Under the pieces are notes generated by a model. The model was not told the origin of the DNA, ran no database searches, and saw nothing but the letters and a program-made list of their open reading frames with translations. Both the position numbers and the translations under genes were made by a program. Of a DNA stretch of 64,000 nucleotides, positions 1 to 13,279 are shown one piece after another. The stretch is from Ovis canadensis. Its lineage: Eukaryota > Chordata > Mammalia > Artiodactyla > Bovidae. The DNA lies in assembly GCF_042477335.2 (NCBI RefSeq), contig NC_091245.1, forward strand, positions 28,654,501-28,718,500. The letters are read 5' to 3'. Position 1 is the first letter of the stretch; the number at the start of each line of letters is the position of its first letter.

Positions 1-621
1 TTGAGGCCTTTCCCTTCCTTTCTGTGTCACTCCTGGAGTCTTAAATCGTAAGTAACTTTTTATTCAAAACAAATTTATTTCGAAGGCATTGGCCCATTGT
101 CATTTGAGAAACTTTACTCAGAGTGGAGTTGGCAGAGCTGGTCATATCTTCTAGCCACACTCGGGCCTGCAAAGACAGGGTGCCCTGGGTCCCATGGTAT
201 TTTGCTTTTAGAAGGATGACTTTAATGTTCAGGCTCTACCTGACTGTGGTGCCCACTACAGTTATGGATAATTATGATGTCTTGCTGAGAAGTCACTGCG
301 GGATGTGGGTTCTACAGAAGACAAACTGCACACCCATTCCTGCCGGGTGGGTTCAGAATCTAAAGGTAGTTGTGTTTAGAGTTCAGCCATGGCATGAAAC
401 ACAAAGCATTCTCTCATGCTGTGTGTGTGTACACACGCATGCTTGGGGGTGCGGATGTCACCGGAAGTACCTCTAAAGAAAAAAACCCTTTCCCAACAGT
501 GCAAGTGGAGGTAATCTAACCTAAAATCTTTTAGATTACCCAAGGAGGTAAGAAACGAGAGAAAGAAACGACTAAAAATTCAGGACACTTTAAGACTGAA
601 AATGGGGATTTGTTGGTAACA
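1..621. other. Intergenic, nothing recognised
   Basis: The sequence is AT-rich with a short GTGT run near 421. The 117-codon open frame at 123-476 begins with GTG and shows no family resemblance. Confidence 0.5.
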
Positions 622-756
622 TAGCTGCTGCTAAGTCGCTTCAGTCATGGACTCTGTGCAACCTCATAGACGGCAGCCCACCCAGCTCCCCTGTCCCTGG
701 GATTCTCAAGGCAAGAACACTGGATTGGGCTGCCATTTCCTTCTCCAGTAACATAG
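622..756 (-). repeat. Bov-A2-type SINE monomer
   Basis: It opens with GCTGCTGCTAAGTCGCTTCAG, the complement of the AGC-tailed 3' end, and ends at CCATTTCCTTCTCCAG. A single diverged unit. Confidence 0.8.
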
Positions 757-1724
757 AAAACATCACAAAGAGAATGGCAATCTTTCGATAAAGGCTGCAA
801 TTACCACAGTGACAGGCCTCTGGCTCTCATTCCTTAATACAGGAAATATTGATCAAGATTCCAAGGGTGCCAATTTTTAAAAATAATCAAAATCCCTAAA
901 TGTCAAATTCTATTGTTATACAAGTTATAATCATTCACTGATAAGACACATTTTTAAAAAAATTAGGAGGATTAGACTTATAAAAGTTAATATTCTTCTT
1001 TACTCAGTGATTTGGATCCTGAAACAGACCCTCATAAGGACAAACCATTTTTAAATACTGTGGAGGGATTCGGTAGAATTCGTCCTGGCATATTTGATGT
1101 CCTCGTGCACTTCCAGCATGGGCCACATACTCTTTTGAACCATGGTTAAATAAGAGAGGGGTCTTACCTAAACAGATGGGGGTGAGAGCCTGGACAGACA
1201 AGCTGGGCAAGGGAGCAGGTGAGCCTGGAGGCAAAGCAAACACAGGAATGAGAGGAGGTTAGAGGAGTAACCTGGGTGAGCCAGCCAACATGAGAGAGGC
1301 TCATCTTAGGTGAGGTTTACACATAGCTTTTCCAGGGCCTCTGCAGACAGTGACTGACTTCTTCCCAAACCCCACGATTAGGGCCTGTCATGAGGACTCA
1401 GTGAGTTCCTTCATCTAAAGGGCCTGACACCATGGTCAAAAAGTGTTAGCTGTTATTAATCAGAGGAGTGAGTGTATTTTTTCATTGTGTGGCTACCCAG
1501 CAATTAAATGTCTTCCTTTTGTGTGGGTCCTGGTGGGAGGTAGGCCTTACCCTGCATGTGGAAGGTGAAATGTGGCCTGGGGGCAGTCCTGGGATTTTAG
1601 TCCTGAGGGAAAAAGACAAAGGTTTGGGCTATGCTTAGAGACGAGCTGCAGAGCTGGTGGCCGTGAGGAAGGGTTAGCTGGACCATGTGATGGGGCAGCC
1701 AGAGTTTGTCCTAAAGAAAGCCAA
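757..1724. other. Intergenic, nothing recognised
   Basis: Unique-looking AT-rich DNA. Short open frames here are chance. Confidence 0.45.
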
Positions 1725-2000
1725 CCTTGAATATCCACTGAAGGACTGATGCTGAAGCTCCAATACTTTGGCCACCTGGTGCAAACTGCCGATTCACCGA
1801 AAAAGACTCTGCTGCTGGGAAAGATTGAAGGTAAAAGACGAAGGGGGTGGCAGAAGATGAGATGGTTAGACAGCATCAGAGATTCAAGGGACATGCATTT
1901 GAGCAAACTCCAGGAGGCAGTGGAAGACAGAGGAGCCTGGCATGCTGCTCTGGTTCATGGGGTGGCAAAGAATCACACACGACTTAGGGACTGAACAAGT
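1725..2000 (+). repeat. BovB (RTE) LINE 3' end, old copy
   Basis: The frame at 1749-1994 reads the BovB C-terminus ([10 protein letters not shown], then a basic stretch, then WLDSIRDS and GVAKNHTRLRD). It is diverged from the younger copies in this window and severely 5'-truncated. Confidence 0.85.
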
Positions 2001-3549
2001 TGGCATGACCCCGCCTGCCTAGCCTGCCTAGCTCCTGCCTACTGTTCTTCCAATAAATACCTTTTCTGCTGAGTTAGCCAGAGGTCATCCTGTGGTTTGC
2101 AACCTAGAACTCTCTGAGGAGCCACGGTCACCAGTATTGTCAGATACCACTGTCCCTGGAGACTGGGGGAGGGAGCACTGCCCTCTGCCATTGTCTCAGA
2201 CTGGGGAGAGAAAACCAGCCCTCAAATCCACCAAAGAACCCAGGAAGAACCCAGGATGACCTCACAGTTGCCCAGCAAGACCCCAGGGAAGAAATCCGGC
2301 AGAGGGAGATCTTGCCAGACTGCTCTGAAGGGTCCAGAGCATCAGGGCAGAAAGCTTAGGAGGGCAAGACAGGCAGGAACCACACACTGTACCTCTGAAC
2401 TTGGAAATGGCATGGGGCCAAGAGGCCAGAGGTTAGGGGAGATGAGCAGACATTTACTCAGGACCTGAACCGTGGCTTTTTGGTCTCTAAGCCTTTACTA
2501 TTTTTCTGCCAACTGCTTCTTTGCAGGGAACATAAGAATTTTCTGCAAGTGGGGCAAGGATGTGTTTATCAGTTTGTTGCAAATTATATGGTAAACACCA
2601 GCCCCCTGGTTGAGGCTGTTACTGAATCTCTTTGTTAGATTAATAAGATTACAACAATCTGGGCAGAATTTCAAGTGTTTATTTTCAAACCTTATTTCAG
2701 AGAGTGGTAGTAACATAGTACCAGGCCTTTCTGGAACCTGCATATTTCTGCTCTAAGCATCTATTTCTCCACATATGTGGGGAGAGAAGGTCATTAATCT
2801 TCAACCTCTGACAGTTTATTGTCTGTGCTCTATAGCCCATTTTTTTAAATCACAAAATTAATGTTTAACACCTCCATGGTGTCACCCTTGTCCCACAGAC
2901 TTTAAAGGGCAGACTGACTGTCCCTCAGTTTGTAACTATATGCATTTCAACAAAATTGACTCGAAGTGAAATTCTGTAACAAACTCTATTTCCCCCTTGA
3001 CTCATCTTACTACACGATGGATGTTGTAGGACATCCTCGGCAAAAGCACAGCACCTCCACCCTCAGTGCCGTGAGGGAGAGTTCTGGGGGACACACCGGC
3101 ATGGCTAGGCTGGTGGCCGCGGCGACGCTTCTCGCTGCACTGTGGGACCTCTCATCACAACCCGCCCTCCGGGCTCACTGCCTAGCACCGTGACCTGCCT
3201 GCTGCAAGGACTGTGGGGGGAATAAGGAAGGGTTGACTGAAAGCCATCTCTGCCTTCATGGCAGTTCTCTGACACCCTATGGATTCCCATGCTCCCGGCC
3301 CAGGTTAGGCTAGTTCCCTGAACCTGCTACACCTTTCCCTCCTCATCACATCCATCCAGACCCACGCATAGGACTGCTCTTCTGGATCATCCCTAAGCTC
3401 TCAGCCTTCCCGGGCTCCGTATTCATACTGGTCCTGGAGTTCCCCACCTGGTTTTAGATGTGACTTCCTTCCTTCCTGTCTGATTCTCTGTGCTCTTTGG
3501 GAACATTTCAAATTCATCTTTATATCCTCCATGGTGAGCTTGTTATTTG
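2001..3549. other. Intergenic, nothing recognised
   Basis: No coding exon or clear repeat seen. There is a CpG patch at about 3100-3190 but no gene model. Confidence 0.4.
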
Positions 3550-3925
3550 CTTGCTGCTGCTGCTGCTAAGTCGCTTCAGTTGTGTCCAACTCTGTGCGAC
3601 TCCATAGACGGCAGCCTATCAGGCTCCCCCGTCCCTGGGATTCTCCAGGCAGCAACACTGGAGTGGGTTGCCATTTCCTTCTCCAATGCAGGAAAGTGAA
3701 AAGTGAAAGTGAAGTCGCTCAGTCATGTCTGACTCTTCAGGACCCCATGGACTGCAGCCCACCAGGCTCCTCCATCCATGGGATTTTCCAGGCAAGAGTA
3801 CTGGAGCGGGGTGCCATCGCCTTTAGTCAGGTCCAACTCTTTGTGACTCCATGGACTGTAGCCCACCAGGCTCCTCTGAAATTCTCCAGGCCAGAATACT
3901 GGAGTGGGTTGCCATTTCCTTATAA
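3550..3925 (-). repeat. Bov-A2 SINE, three-monomer arrangement
   Basis: A GCTGCTGCTGCTGCTAAG start is followed by two A-type monomers joined by the AAAGTGAAAGTGAAG linker. A third, slightly shorter monomer begins near 3825 (GTCCAACTCTTTGTGAC). Bov-A2 is normally a dimer. Confidence 0.8.
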
Positions 3926-4089
3926 TGTACCAAAATTAGGAATTTAGTAAATGGATGAATGAATGATAAAATGAATGAGTTTGTAAATGGAGATACAAAT
4001 TTACAAACAGGAGATAAATAGTAATTAGCTTTATCTAAGGGCTTTTCAGTTGATGAATTTCAGAAATTTCATACTCATCAGTTTATATG

Positions 4090-4302
4090 AAATGAAGTGA
4101 AGAGAATTGACTCAGTCATGTCCGACTCTTTGTGACCCCATGGACTGTAGCCTACTAGCCTCCTCCGTCCATGGGATTCTCCAGGCAAGAGTACTGGAGT
4201 GGGTTGCCATTTCCTTCTCCAGGAGATCTTCCCAACCCAGGGATCAAACCTGGGTCTCCCGCATTGCGGGCAGATTACCGTCTGAGCCACCAGGGGAAGA
4301 CA
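4090..4302 (-). repeat. Bov-tA SINE
   Basis: It ends with the complement of the tRNA-Glu-like head (GTCTGAGCCACCAGGGGAAG) after the A-monomer. It covers a full-length unit. Confidence 0.88.
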
Positions 4303-4364
4303 TGGCAAATTAGAAAGGTAGTTCCAATTGTTTGAATTTTGCAAAGAGGTTAAATCATAACAAT

Positions 4365-4540
4365 AATAACAGTTTTAATGTTTGAGGACTGACATCCTCT
4401 GTTAATCCTAATTTGCTTTACTGTACAAAGTAAACTGTCACCTTTTACACTTGGGGAAACTGAGTCTCAGAAGCTTGTCTAAAGCCATAGCCAGGATTGA
4501 AACTCACATTTTGGGACTCCAAAACCTATTTAGTACCTGA
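4365..4540 (-). repeat. MIR SINE
   Basis: GGGGAAACTGAGTCTCAGAAG and the following segment match the complement of the MIR core. Confidence 0.7.
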
Positions 4541-6770
4541 CACAATATTGGCAGAGAGAGGATGGAGCCAATCCCAGCCAGATCAAGTGTCCCTGAGCTA
4601 ACCCTTGAAGAACTGAAGTGAAGGTCAGTGAGGGATGGACAGCCTGGTCAGTGGGACTGACATGGGCAAAGGAAGGGAGGTGGAAGCACACAGGTCCAGC
4701 TTGGAGCCTGGGGCCTAAGGGACAGTGAGAGAGGTGGGCAGTGGCCTGGGAACCGTCCGTGTCAGGGGACAGGAGGGACGCGCCATAACCAGCCTCAGAT
4801 CCTCGGGGGTAAGGAGCTTGGGCTTTCTGTTCTGCCCAGTAGAACCACAGTGAGTGGGGTGAGTTCTGCAAGGCCTTTGAAGTATTCTGTTCTGTACCTG
4901 GGGGGAGGAAGCTGAAGGCAGTGAGACCAGTTTCAGGCTCTGGCAATAATCTCGACAAACCATAAAGTGACCTTGCGAGGGTAGGGGAGTGGGAATGAAA
5001 AGGAGGAAACAGATGCAGGAGATGTTGAGAACGCTTCCTTACCTCTCCCTTCTGCGTTCTTAAGCCAAAAAAGGTCTCTGATGAAGAACTTGCCCATGTT
5101 TTGCTGGTTCAGGCCTCTGTGCTTCATACTTACTAATCCCTCTGCCTCAAGTTCTCTTGCTCCTCCACACCCTCACTCACCTGAAGAATATCTGTTTATT
5201 CTTGGAAGTCTTGCTCAGATGTACACTCCTCCAAAAACTGTTTCCTTACAGGTGTGTATGACGTTTGTGTCATCTTTGTAGTTTGTACACAATTCTGTAG
5301 GGGAATAGATGCCAATGTAGTCTGTTTACACGTCTGTCTTCCCTGGCAGACAGTGAACCCAATGGTTGGGACCATTTTCACCTTTGTGTTCCTACGCTTC
5401 GGGCAATGCCTGACATGCTCCAAGTACAATGCCGAATGAACAAATGCATGCATGCTTGAATGTGCGAATGAGTAAATGAAGAGTGAAGAAATCATCTCCT
5501 TCCTCTTTTCCAGCCATTCGTGATGGAATAAGTAGTCAGCTACACTTGTCATTCTCTGTCTGATGAGGTACTTTGCTTTGAAAAATGCCTTTAATTTAAG
5601 CTTTGATTTTATAAAATTAATGAACATCTCATTTGGCAAGTTTGAAACACTCAGAACAAGCGAAAAATAATTAGAGGGTAGGGAAAGGAAAGAAGAGGAG
5701 AGAGGGAAGCCCAGTGGGGCCCACTGGCCTGCAGCTGCTGTTCTCCTTGGGCACGATCAGGAAAAACAAAGCACCCAGCCCTGGGGTGTCTGTTACAAGT
5801 GACCTCAGGCAAAGCAAAGGCTTTGCTTCACCTCCTTCCATTAGCTCACAAGAGGGTCCCAAAGGAAAAGACCTTGAACGTGGAGAAAAACGCCGTGAAA
5901 GAAACATATTATTATTCTGCGTGGACGCTAAAATGTGGCATTGTGAATGAAGTGCTGGCTTCCCATGCACACTCAAAGAAAAAGCTGATTTTAAGGTTAA
6001 ATGTAATCCTTTCACTTACTAAGACATATATTAATTAGGGAGAAAGCATCTTCCAAAATATAAACTTAAATCTGTTAATAAGCACAAATCTTCACAGAAA
6101 ACTGGGAAGTACATGGGGACTAGCAGACTAACCTCAGACAGAAGCCATCTGTGACTTTAGAACAAGTATTTTTACTACCCGGAGGTGGCTCGCTGTTGGG
6201 AAATGCTAAATTAAATACCACTAAACATTATTATGCCTTCAAAAAGTAGTTACAAGCTTCAATAAGCACACTTTTATCACAAGAACACACAATCTAAAGC
6301 CAAAATAGTTCAGTTTAACGTGCCAAAAATATGCTCACCCCATACATTGTTAGAAAGAGCAGTAGGAAAAGAAATCTAAAATTTGCGGCTAATTCATTTG
6401 ACGGCAGCCAGTGTCTCCTATCTTCCTTGGCAAGAGGGCCATTTTTCTATGTTGTATTTTGCACACAGAAGTCTGCATAGAGTGATTTGCATACCAAAAA
6501 CACACTTGTGAAAGAAACTGTTTGCCTAGGAGCCAAGGAGGGATGGGGTTTCGACTGTTGGCTTCTATATACACAACACCCCCAGGCTACTTGCTTTTCA
6601 TCTCCCTACATGCTGCATGCAATTCCCACAGTGTTATACACTTCATGACGCATTAAAAATTAAAGCAAATAAATCCTATACATAACCAAGAACAACCATA
6701 ACAACAATCCAGCGCAACACAGAGTAAATGTTTCCTAACAGCCTTCAACTCTTTACTAAGGAGCTGGGAA
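4541..6770. other. Intergenic, nothing recognised
   Basis: Open frames on both strands here (up to 147 codons) have no recognisable domains or splice context. Confidence 0.4.
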
Positions 6771-6774
6771 TAAT

Positions 6775-6990
6775 AAGCGCCATCATACACTGAGCTTCTG
6801 TTTTACATCAGGTGTTTTACATGAATTACTGCTAATTCTCACAATCAGTCTTCAAGGTAGGTGCTGCGGTTCCCGTTTTCTTTATGAGGTAACTGTGGCT
6901 TGGGGAGGTAAGCTAACTTGTCAAAGCCAAGAAAAGGCAGTGGTGAAGCCAGGTTTGGAAAACCTGGTCTGACGGCTCAGCCCTTCCCTG
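6775..6990 (-). repeat. MIR SINE
   Basis: TTTATGAGGTAACTGTGGCTTGG and AGCCAAGAAAAGGCAGTGG are diverged MIR core in complement. Confidence 0.65.
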
Positions 6991-7919
6991 CCACTCCTGC
7001 CCTCCACTGCCCCTCTCCCCATCCCCAGTTTTGCCGCAGACCATCATTGTTCCATTTCCAAGGGTTGAGTCCAGCAGGCTGGCGTGGTGGGGACACACAC
7101 TGAAAAAGGTGTAGGTATCACTTTGGCTTCCTGCCCCGGTTTGAGACCAGAGCGTGAAAGCAGGACAGCCAGTGTCAAGTCTCAGCAAAGGTGCCCGATG
7201 AACAGTTCAGTGACAGACACCGGGTGAATGGGCAATGGCCTGTGAGTCAGAGGATGGGGGGAGGGGCGGCGAGCCAGATTGGTTGCTGCACAAAGAAGGT
7301 ACATGGTAGTTGAGATGCAATGGAAACCTCCCACTCGGTGCCCATGCGCTATCACCAATTCAGTGCCAGCCCAGCTGTATTCTTGGAAACAGAAAATGGT
7401 TTTGTGTGTGCTTAATTATAATGCTACTTACAGAGAATTTATTAGCAGCAAATTAGGTGCTTGGTGTATTTCTTAAGGAAAAAAAAATTGGTAGTGGCAC
7501 TTTGAAATCTGTTCATCTGATGAATCCTTTGCAAATTTTCCCCACATGCAGCATTTGAAAGAAAATCAGCCATTTCTGGAAAGTCAATGGGGGAAAAGTG
7601 CAGAATGAAACAACTGAGGATGACTGTAAAAAAGGTTTACAAACATTTGCTTTCTTTTAAGTTGTTTCTGTGTGTTTCTGTGTTTTTCTCACCTGGTTTC
7701 TCTTTTTCTGGCCATGATAGCAGATTTTAGATCTGATCATATTTCGTTATCCATGGACTGCCATTGTCCAGACTCCTGGCTTTGAGACTTCATTAGGGAT
7801 TAGTCACTGTTAGAAAGCGGTTTTACCGACACTTTCAGTAATAAATCCCATGTGATACGATCTAGAGCAGCTCTGTCTCATAGCAAATTCCAGGCTGAAG
7901 CAAAAATGTGATAGCAAAC

Positions 7920-8045
7920 TGTTTTGGAGGCAGACAAATCTGGTCTGAATCCAGGTTTTGTCAACTATGGCTTTACCATACTTATTTAATCTGAGACGGT
8001 TTCCTCATTTGTTCAAATAAAAAGGAAAAGAATATAAAGGCCAAC
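7920..8045 (+). repeat. MIR SINE fragment
   Basis: GGCAGACAAATCTGGTCTGAATCC through GAGACGGTTTCCTCATTTG fits the MIR forward core. Confidence 0.6.
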
Positions 8046-8237
8046 CCTGGTTGCCTACTGACAACCATTTACCTCGTCCTTGCTAATGACGACAACAGAA
8101 AATCTTGGGTTTGTTCAGATCCCATGTGCCTAACTCCGAAGATTTATCGCATTGGTCTAAGCCATCTGTTCTTGTCAGTGATTGGTTTATAGGTTCTACA
8201 GGAAAACATGTGACTTAATTCTTGCCTATAAGATCAA

Positions 8238-8452
8238 GAGTTGACTCATTGGAAAAGACTCTGATGCTGGGAGGGATTGGGGGCAGGAGAAGAAGGGGAC
8301 GACAGAGGATGAGATGGCTGGATGGCATCACTAACTCAATGGACATGAGTCTGAGTGAACTCCGGGAGTTGGTGATGGACAGGGAGGCCTGGCGTGCTGC
8401 TATTCATGGGGTCGCAAAGAGTCGGACAAGACTGGGCAACTGAACTGAACTG
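8238..8452 (+). repeat. BovB 3' end with 10-bp target-site duplication
   Basis: About 215 bp of the BovB 3' end, finishing in AACTGAACTGA. It is flanked by the direct repeat ATAAGATCAA at 8228-8237 and 8453-8462, so this is a complete but severely 5'-truncated insertion. The young sequence keeps an open frame. Confidence 0.92.
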
Positions 8453-8462
8453 ATAAGATCAA

Positions 8463-9433
8463 AGGGGAAATAAGCCAGAAGCTTTTGAGAAAGATTTTCT
8501 TCTCTGATAAGAGAGACACGTGAAGAGAAAGCCCATCTGCTTTTGCCTGCCTTGCTTCCTGATCCTGATGCTGTTGCTGAGACGTGCTGTTTGATGTTGT
8601 GGCAACCATCTCTTGAACACAAGGGGAAACAAAAAGACACACAACAGATGGCAGAGAAGAAGGACCAACTGGAAGAGCCTAAGGCCCTGGGGACAACACT
8701 GATATGCTGAACCAACCTTGGTCCACTTGTCTCCAGATTTCTTGTTAAAAATCAGTGTCTTTACGGTTTACCCTGTTGTGTAATAGATTTTGTGTTACTT
8801 GCAGCCAAAAACAAAAACAAAAAATCCTTAATTTATTTAACTAAGAAACTCACAAAGTGATTCTAAATGATACATTGTATGTACTTAGCACAATGCTTGG
8901 TACACTAAGTGGTTGCTAAAAACATTGGTAACAGCATTTATCAGACATAGGTAATGACCTGAAAAAGCAAAACTTTCAAAACACCACACAGATAAATAAG
9001 ATGAATGATACTGATTTAGCACAACCAAAAAGCTTCATATTCTTGGTAAGGGTCAGGGGAGACATCAAGGTATGAAACAATGATTACACCAACAACTCCT
9101 CATATCTGGGAGTAAGATGTAACTACAGCCAGAATTCAAGCACTATTAAAGATGAAAGGACCATGGTTCTTTGCCAGGTTTCCACCCATCCTCTTAAAAA
9201 TGGACAATCACCCTGTCAGCAGCTCACAATTCATATCTGAAGACTAACAATTATGTGTATGTGAATTACCAGCCTTGCAAAGGGGCAGAGTTCTTTCAAT
9301 TCACATAATCTCTTTCAGAAGACCAAATTTTACCATTATTTTCTGAAAACGTTATATTTCTTTATGGCAGGAAAGCTAGACATACAATACACATATAATA
9401 AAAACATAATTTAGAAATATCATTTCCTTAGAA
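8463..9433. other. Intergenic, nothing recognised
   Basis: AT-rich, no supported feature. Confidence 0.4.
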
Positions 9434-9520
9434 ATGTTGTTGTTGTTTAGTTGCTAAGTCATGTCTGACTCTTGCAATCCCATGGACTGTAACCTGCCAG
9501 GCTCCTCTGTGCATCTCATG
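9434..9520 (-). repeat. Bov-tA/BovB-tail fragment
   Basis: GTTGTTGTTTAGTTGCTAAG then GACTCTTGCAATCCCATGG is the tail and part of the A-monomer in complement. Confidence 0.75.
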
Positions 9521-9584
9521 ATAGCTATTTTTAAATGAGATTCAATTCATTTAACACACAATTAACCATCTATTTTAATTTTAC

Positions 9585-9708
9585 TTATTTATTTATTTAT
9601 TTTGACCATACCTTGTGGCATGTGGGATCTTAGTTCCCCAGTCAGGGATCAATGTCCCCTACATTAGGAAGATGGAATCTTAACCATTGGACTGCCAGGG
9701 AAATCCAA
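9585..9708 (-). repeat. CHR-type tRNA-derived SINE
   Basis: A TTTA-repeat tail, GTGGCATGTGGGATCTTAG and CATTGGACTGCCAGGGAAA are the complement of an older cetartiodactyl tRNA-Glu SINE. Confidence 0.75.
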
Positions 9709-10139
9709 ACGATTAACCATTTAAAATTATACAATTAAGTGGCATTTAGTGTACTCACAATATTCACAATGTTCGTCTCACTCCAGTTTCAAAACTCTTT
9801 TACCACACTCCTGGGAAAAATACTTCACGTCCATTACATAAGCAGTTTCCATTCCCTTTATCCCAACCTCAGTTAATCATTAATCCCCTTTCTGTCTCTA
9901 TGGATTTGCCTATTTTGATATACTACGTAAAAGGATTGTATGTTACAGTCATACAATATGTGACCTTTTGTGCCTGGCTTCTTTCTCATCCAAGTAACAG
10001 CATGCATCAGTATTGTTCCTTTTTTATGGTTGAATAATATTCCATTGCATGTGTATATCACAGGCTGTTTATCCCTTCACCCCATACACTGATAGACATT
10101 TGAGTTGCTTCCACCTTTTGGCTTCTCATGGTATTTTAA

Positions 10140-10870
10140 CATCCCACTTGTCATCATCCTAGTCCAGGCTACCATTCTCTCACCTGGATTACAGCAACAT
10201 TTTAACTAACCTCTCTTCTCCACTCTGTTTCTTTCCACACAGCAACTTGAAGGCCATTCCACGCCTGTAGTCCTTCAGAGGTTTTCTAGTTGCTCAAAGA
10301 ATGCTCTGGGTTCAAATCTTCAACAAGAACTCCAGAGCCTGCAGTGAATGTTTACCTTTCTTGTCTACCTTTTTTTCCTATTTCATTTCACATCACCCTC
10401 TCTGCAACTGAATGGTTCCAGCTAAAGTGAACTTCTCTCAGTTTCTCAAAACCATCAATACTCCTCTTTCTTCAAGAGAAGTGCACCTACTGTGCTGTGT
10501 ATCTTCTCTTTGCTGGACTGACTCCTACTTATCCTCTAGGTATCATCTCAAACACCACTTAGATGTGGATGAGATGGTCAGATAGCATCATGACTCAATG
10601 AACATGCATTTGAGCAAACTCCAGGAGATAGAGAAGGACAGGGAAGCCTGGTGTGGTGCAGTCCATGCGGTCAGAGAGTCAGAAACAACTTAGCGACTGA
10701 AAAACAACATACAATACCCTATACTTCTTTGCAGCATTTGCCCAACTGTAGATTATTTTTCCTACTAGACTGTAAGCTCCCTAAGGGCAGAAACCACATG
10801 TTGTGCTCCTCATGAGAACCCTTCTGCCTAGCACAATGCTTGGCACATGGTAGACATTGATCAATAGTGT
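10140..10870 (+). repeat. L2 LINE 3' region, split by a BovB insertion
   Basis: The right half (10720-10870) carries the L2 tail: ACTGTAAGCTCCCTAAGGGC and GCCTAGCACAATGCTTGGCA. The left half reads as diverged L2. The BovB piece at about 10563-10712 interrupts it. Confidence 0.65.
10563..10712 (+). repeat. BovB 3' end fragment nested in L2
   Basis: GATGAGATGGTCAGATAGCA, GAGCAAACTCCAGGAGATAG and AACAACTTAGCGACTGAAAA match the BovB 3' end. An old, diverged copy. Confidence 0.75.
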
Positions 10871-10879
10871 TATAGACTA

Positions 10880-12564
10880 GGGCATGGGGAGAATTAACAA
10901 ACTGCCTCTAAAATTTTGGATACTTTCTGAAGGTCTCAAAGTATGTCAACTAAAATGGACACACATACAAACAAATCTTAGTTATAATTACATTGTTCAT
11001 ACCCTCTCTGCTTACCTACCCATCTAAATGGTAGAATTCAGGAAAACAAGACAAAGTTTTATAAATATAGAAATATCCTTTCAAACAGTTCTTTGCTTGT
11101 GATTTAAAAAATAACATATTTAAGACTACCTAAAACAAACATATGCTAATTGAATAGTTGCCTATCAAAATGTGATTGTCTGACTTCAGTGATTATTCTT
11201 GCCTTTGAAAGGATCTAAAGGAAAATGTTCTAAAGACACACTTGTACAACAACAAAAAATTCTCCTAACATTAATACTTTCATTTTTTCCAGTCTTTATC
11301 AGTGTGGTTTAACATGTAAATACAGCTTTTGTTTTTCAAGATTTTACCTAGTCTCTTTATTCACTTCTCAAAAAACAGATCAATGGATGAGATTACAGCT
11401 CCCTATCATGAAATTAATTTTAGATACTTGAAAAAGCTACTTTTAATCACTACCTGGGGGAAAAGATAAATAGCCCAAGCCAGCTTTTTTAGCTGTAGGT
11501 ACTAAAGATTAGAGGGAAAAATTAGAGAATGTGATAGAATAAAACCTCTTGCTGAAACTGCAGTACCACAATTTTTTTAAAAAGCACTGTTTTCATGATT
11601 GTCAATCCTTTTAGGTTAAGAGCTCAGGCACTGAGTTGGTGCAGAAAATAATTTAAATATTAATTTAAATGTATTTAAGTATTTTGCAATTTGATTACCT
11701 GTAAGTAATTACACCATAGGTTTTTCACAACTGAGACCATTACAAACTTTTCATTAGCACAAAATTAGGAATGTTTTGTAGTACATACAAATAAAAGATT
11801 TTTTAAAAATATTTTTGAGGTACTATAAAAGCAATTTATGAAAAGGAGAGTCATTGGTTTTGTTAAGGTGCTGAGGTAAAGCAATGAAGAACACGCGGAC
11901 TCTGGTTCAAACTGCATCAATTATTAGCTGTATGAGCAAGTTACGTAGCTTCTGAATCTGTTTATGCATAAAATTGACTACTTCAAAGATTGAGATTATG
12001 TGAAAAATGAATATAACATGTCTAACAATGCCAGATATACACTAAGGCTTTTCTACCAGCCATGCACGATTTCACAGGGTGGTAATTACAGGCAAGCTAA
12101 AACAGTGAATAGAAGTTTAAACAGTTCCAAAGGAATAGTAACTAGGAAAAAATAATGCCTAATGACTCTGAACTCACATTATCTTTCTCAGTTTGGGTTT
12201 TATTCTTTATTGTGTGCTACCATGGCCTCTATTTAGTAAGACGTTTGTAAGCTACCACAAACAACCACAAAAAGGCAAATAGAAATCCAGGGAAGGAATA
12301 TGAAACCTGCTGACCCAAACTAAGTAAACCCATCCTCTTGACCATGTCCATGACATTAAGATTCGTGCCAAACAGCTCTCCATAGATTATACTTGTCTAA
12401 ACATGCACATTGTATATTACAGAAATCATCTGGCATTGTCAACAGAACAACCATCAAATACCACAGACCAGAACAAACGAGTGGTCTCTTATTATCTTGA
12501 GACTCCATAGATTTTGCAGCAATTTCTTAAATTATATTACCTTAGAAAGCAATTTATTTAATAA
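10880..12564. other. AT-rich intergenic with one diverged MIR
   Basis: A weak MIR-like segment lies at about 11870-12050 (GGACTCTGGTTCAAACTGCA). Otherwise nothing recognised. Confidence 0.4.
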
Positions 12565-12569
12565 ATTAA

Positions 12570-12722
12570 AAAAATTACTTGGCTATGTTGGGTCTTGGTT
12601 GCAGCATGTGGGATCTTTGACCTTTCATTGTGGTATGTGGGATCCAGTTCCTTGACCAGGGATCTAAACCCTGCCCCCTGCATTGGAAGTGCTGTCGTAG
12701 CCACTGGACCACCAGGAAAGTC
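12570..12722 (-). repeat. CHR-type tRNA-derived SINE
   Basis: GGGTCTTGGTTGCAGCATGT through GGACCACCAGGAAAGTC fits the complement of the element seen at 9585. Confidence 0.75.
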
Positions 12723-12804
12723 ACGGCAATTTACTTAAAAAACGCTTGACCAAAGAAACTTCCCATAAGCATTTTGCAACACTAGCCAAAAATATGCTGT
12801 TTCT

Positions 12805-12995
12805 ATGCAACTCTTTGTGACCCTATGGACTGTAGCCCACCAGGCTTCTCTGTCCATGGGATTTTCCAGACAAGAATACTGGAGTGGGTTGCCATTTCCT
12901 TCTTCAGGGGATCTTCCTGACCCAGGGATTGAACCTGCATCTCCTGCAGTATGAGCAGGCTGATTCTTTACCACTGAGCAACCCGAGAAGCCCAA
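12805..12995 (-). repeat. Bov-tA SINE
   Basis: The A-monomer (GACCCTATGGACTGTAGCCC) is joined to a diverged tRNA-like head ending CTGAGCAACCCGAGAAGCCC. Confidence 0.85.
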
Positions 12996-13190
12996 ACCAA
13001 AAATATATTTGTTTTAAAATTTTGCAGAAATGAACCTGCACAATTTGGTTCCTCAAAATTTATTATTTCCCTTCCTTGAGAACTTTTCTTTTCCACAAAC
13101 CTGGAAACTAACTTCCTAGGAAGTCAAAGAGTCTTTAAAATACATTATGATCCTTCCTCTGCATCCTCCCTAACAAAATAGAAACACTAA

Positions 13191-13278
13191 ATTTCACTGC
13201 ATCTCATTCACAAGTTCTGATTTTTTAAATATAAATTTCATTGCATCTCATTCACAAGTTCTGATTTTTTTTTCCAAG
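13191..13278. repeat. 44-bp tandem duplication
   Basis: ATTTCACTGCATCTCATTCA begins at 13191 and returns with one change at 13235. The unit is followed both times by CAAGTTCTGA and a T-run. Confidence 0.85.
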
Positions 13279-13279
13279 T

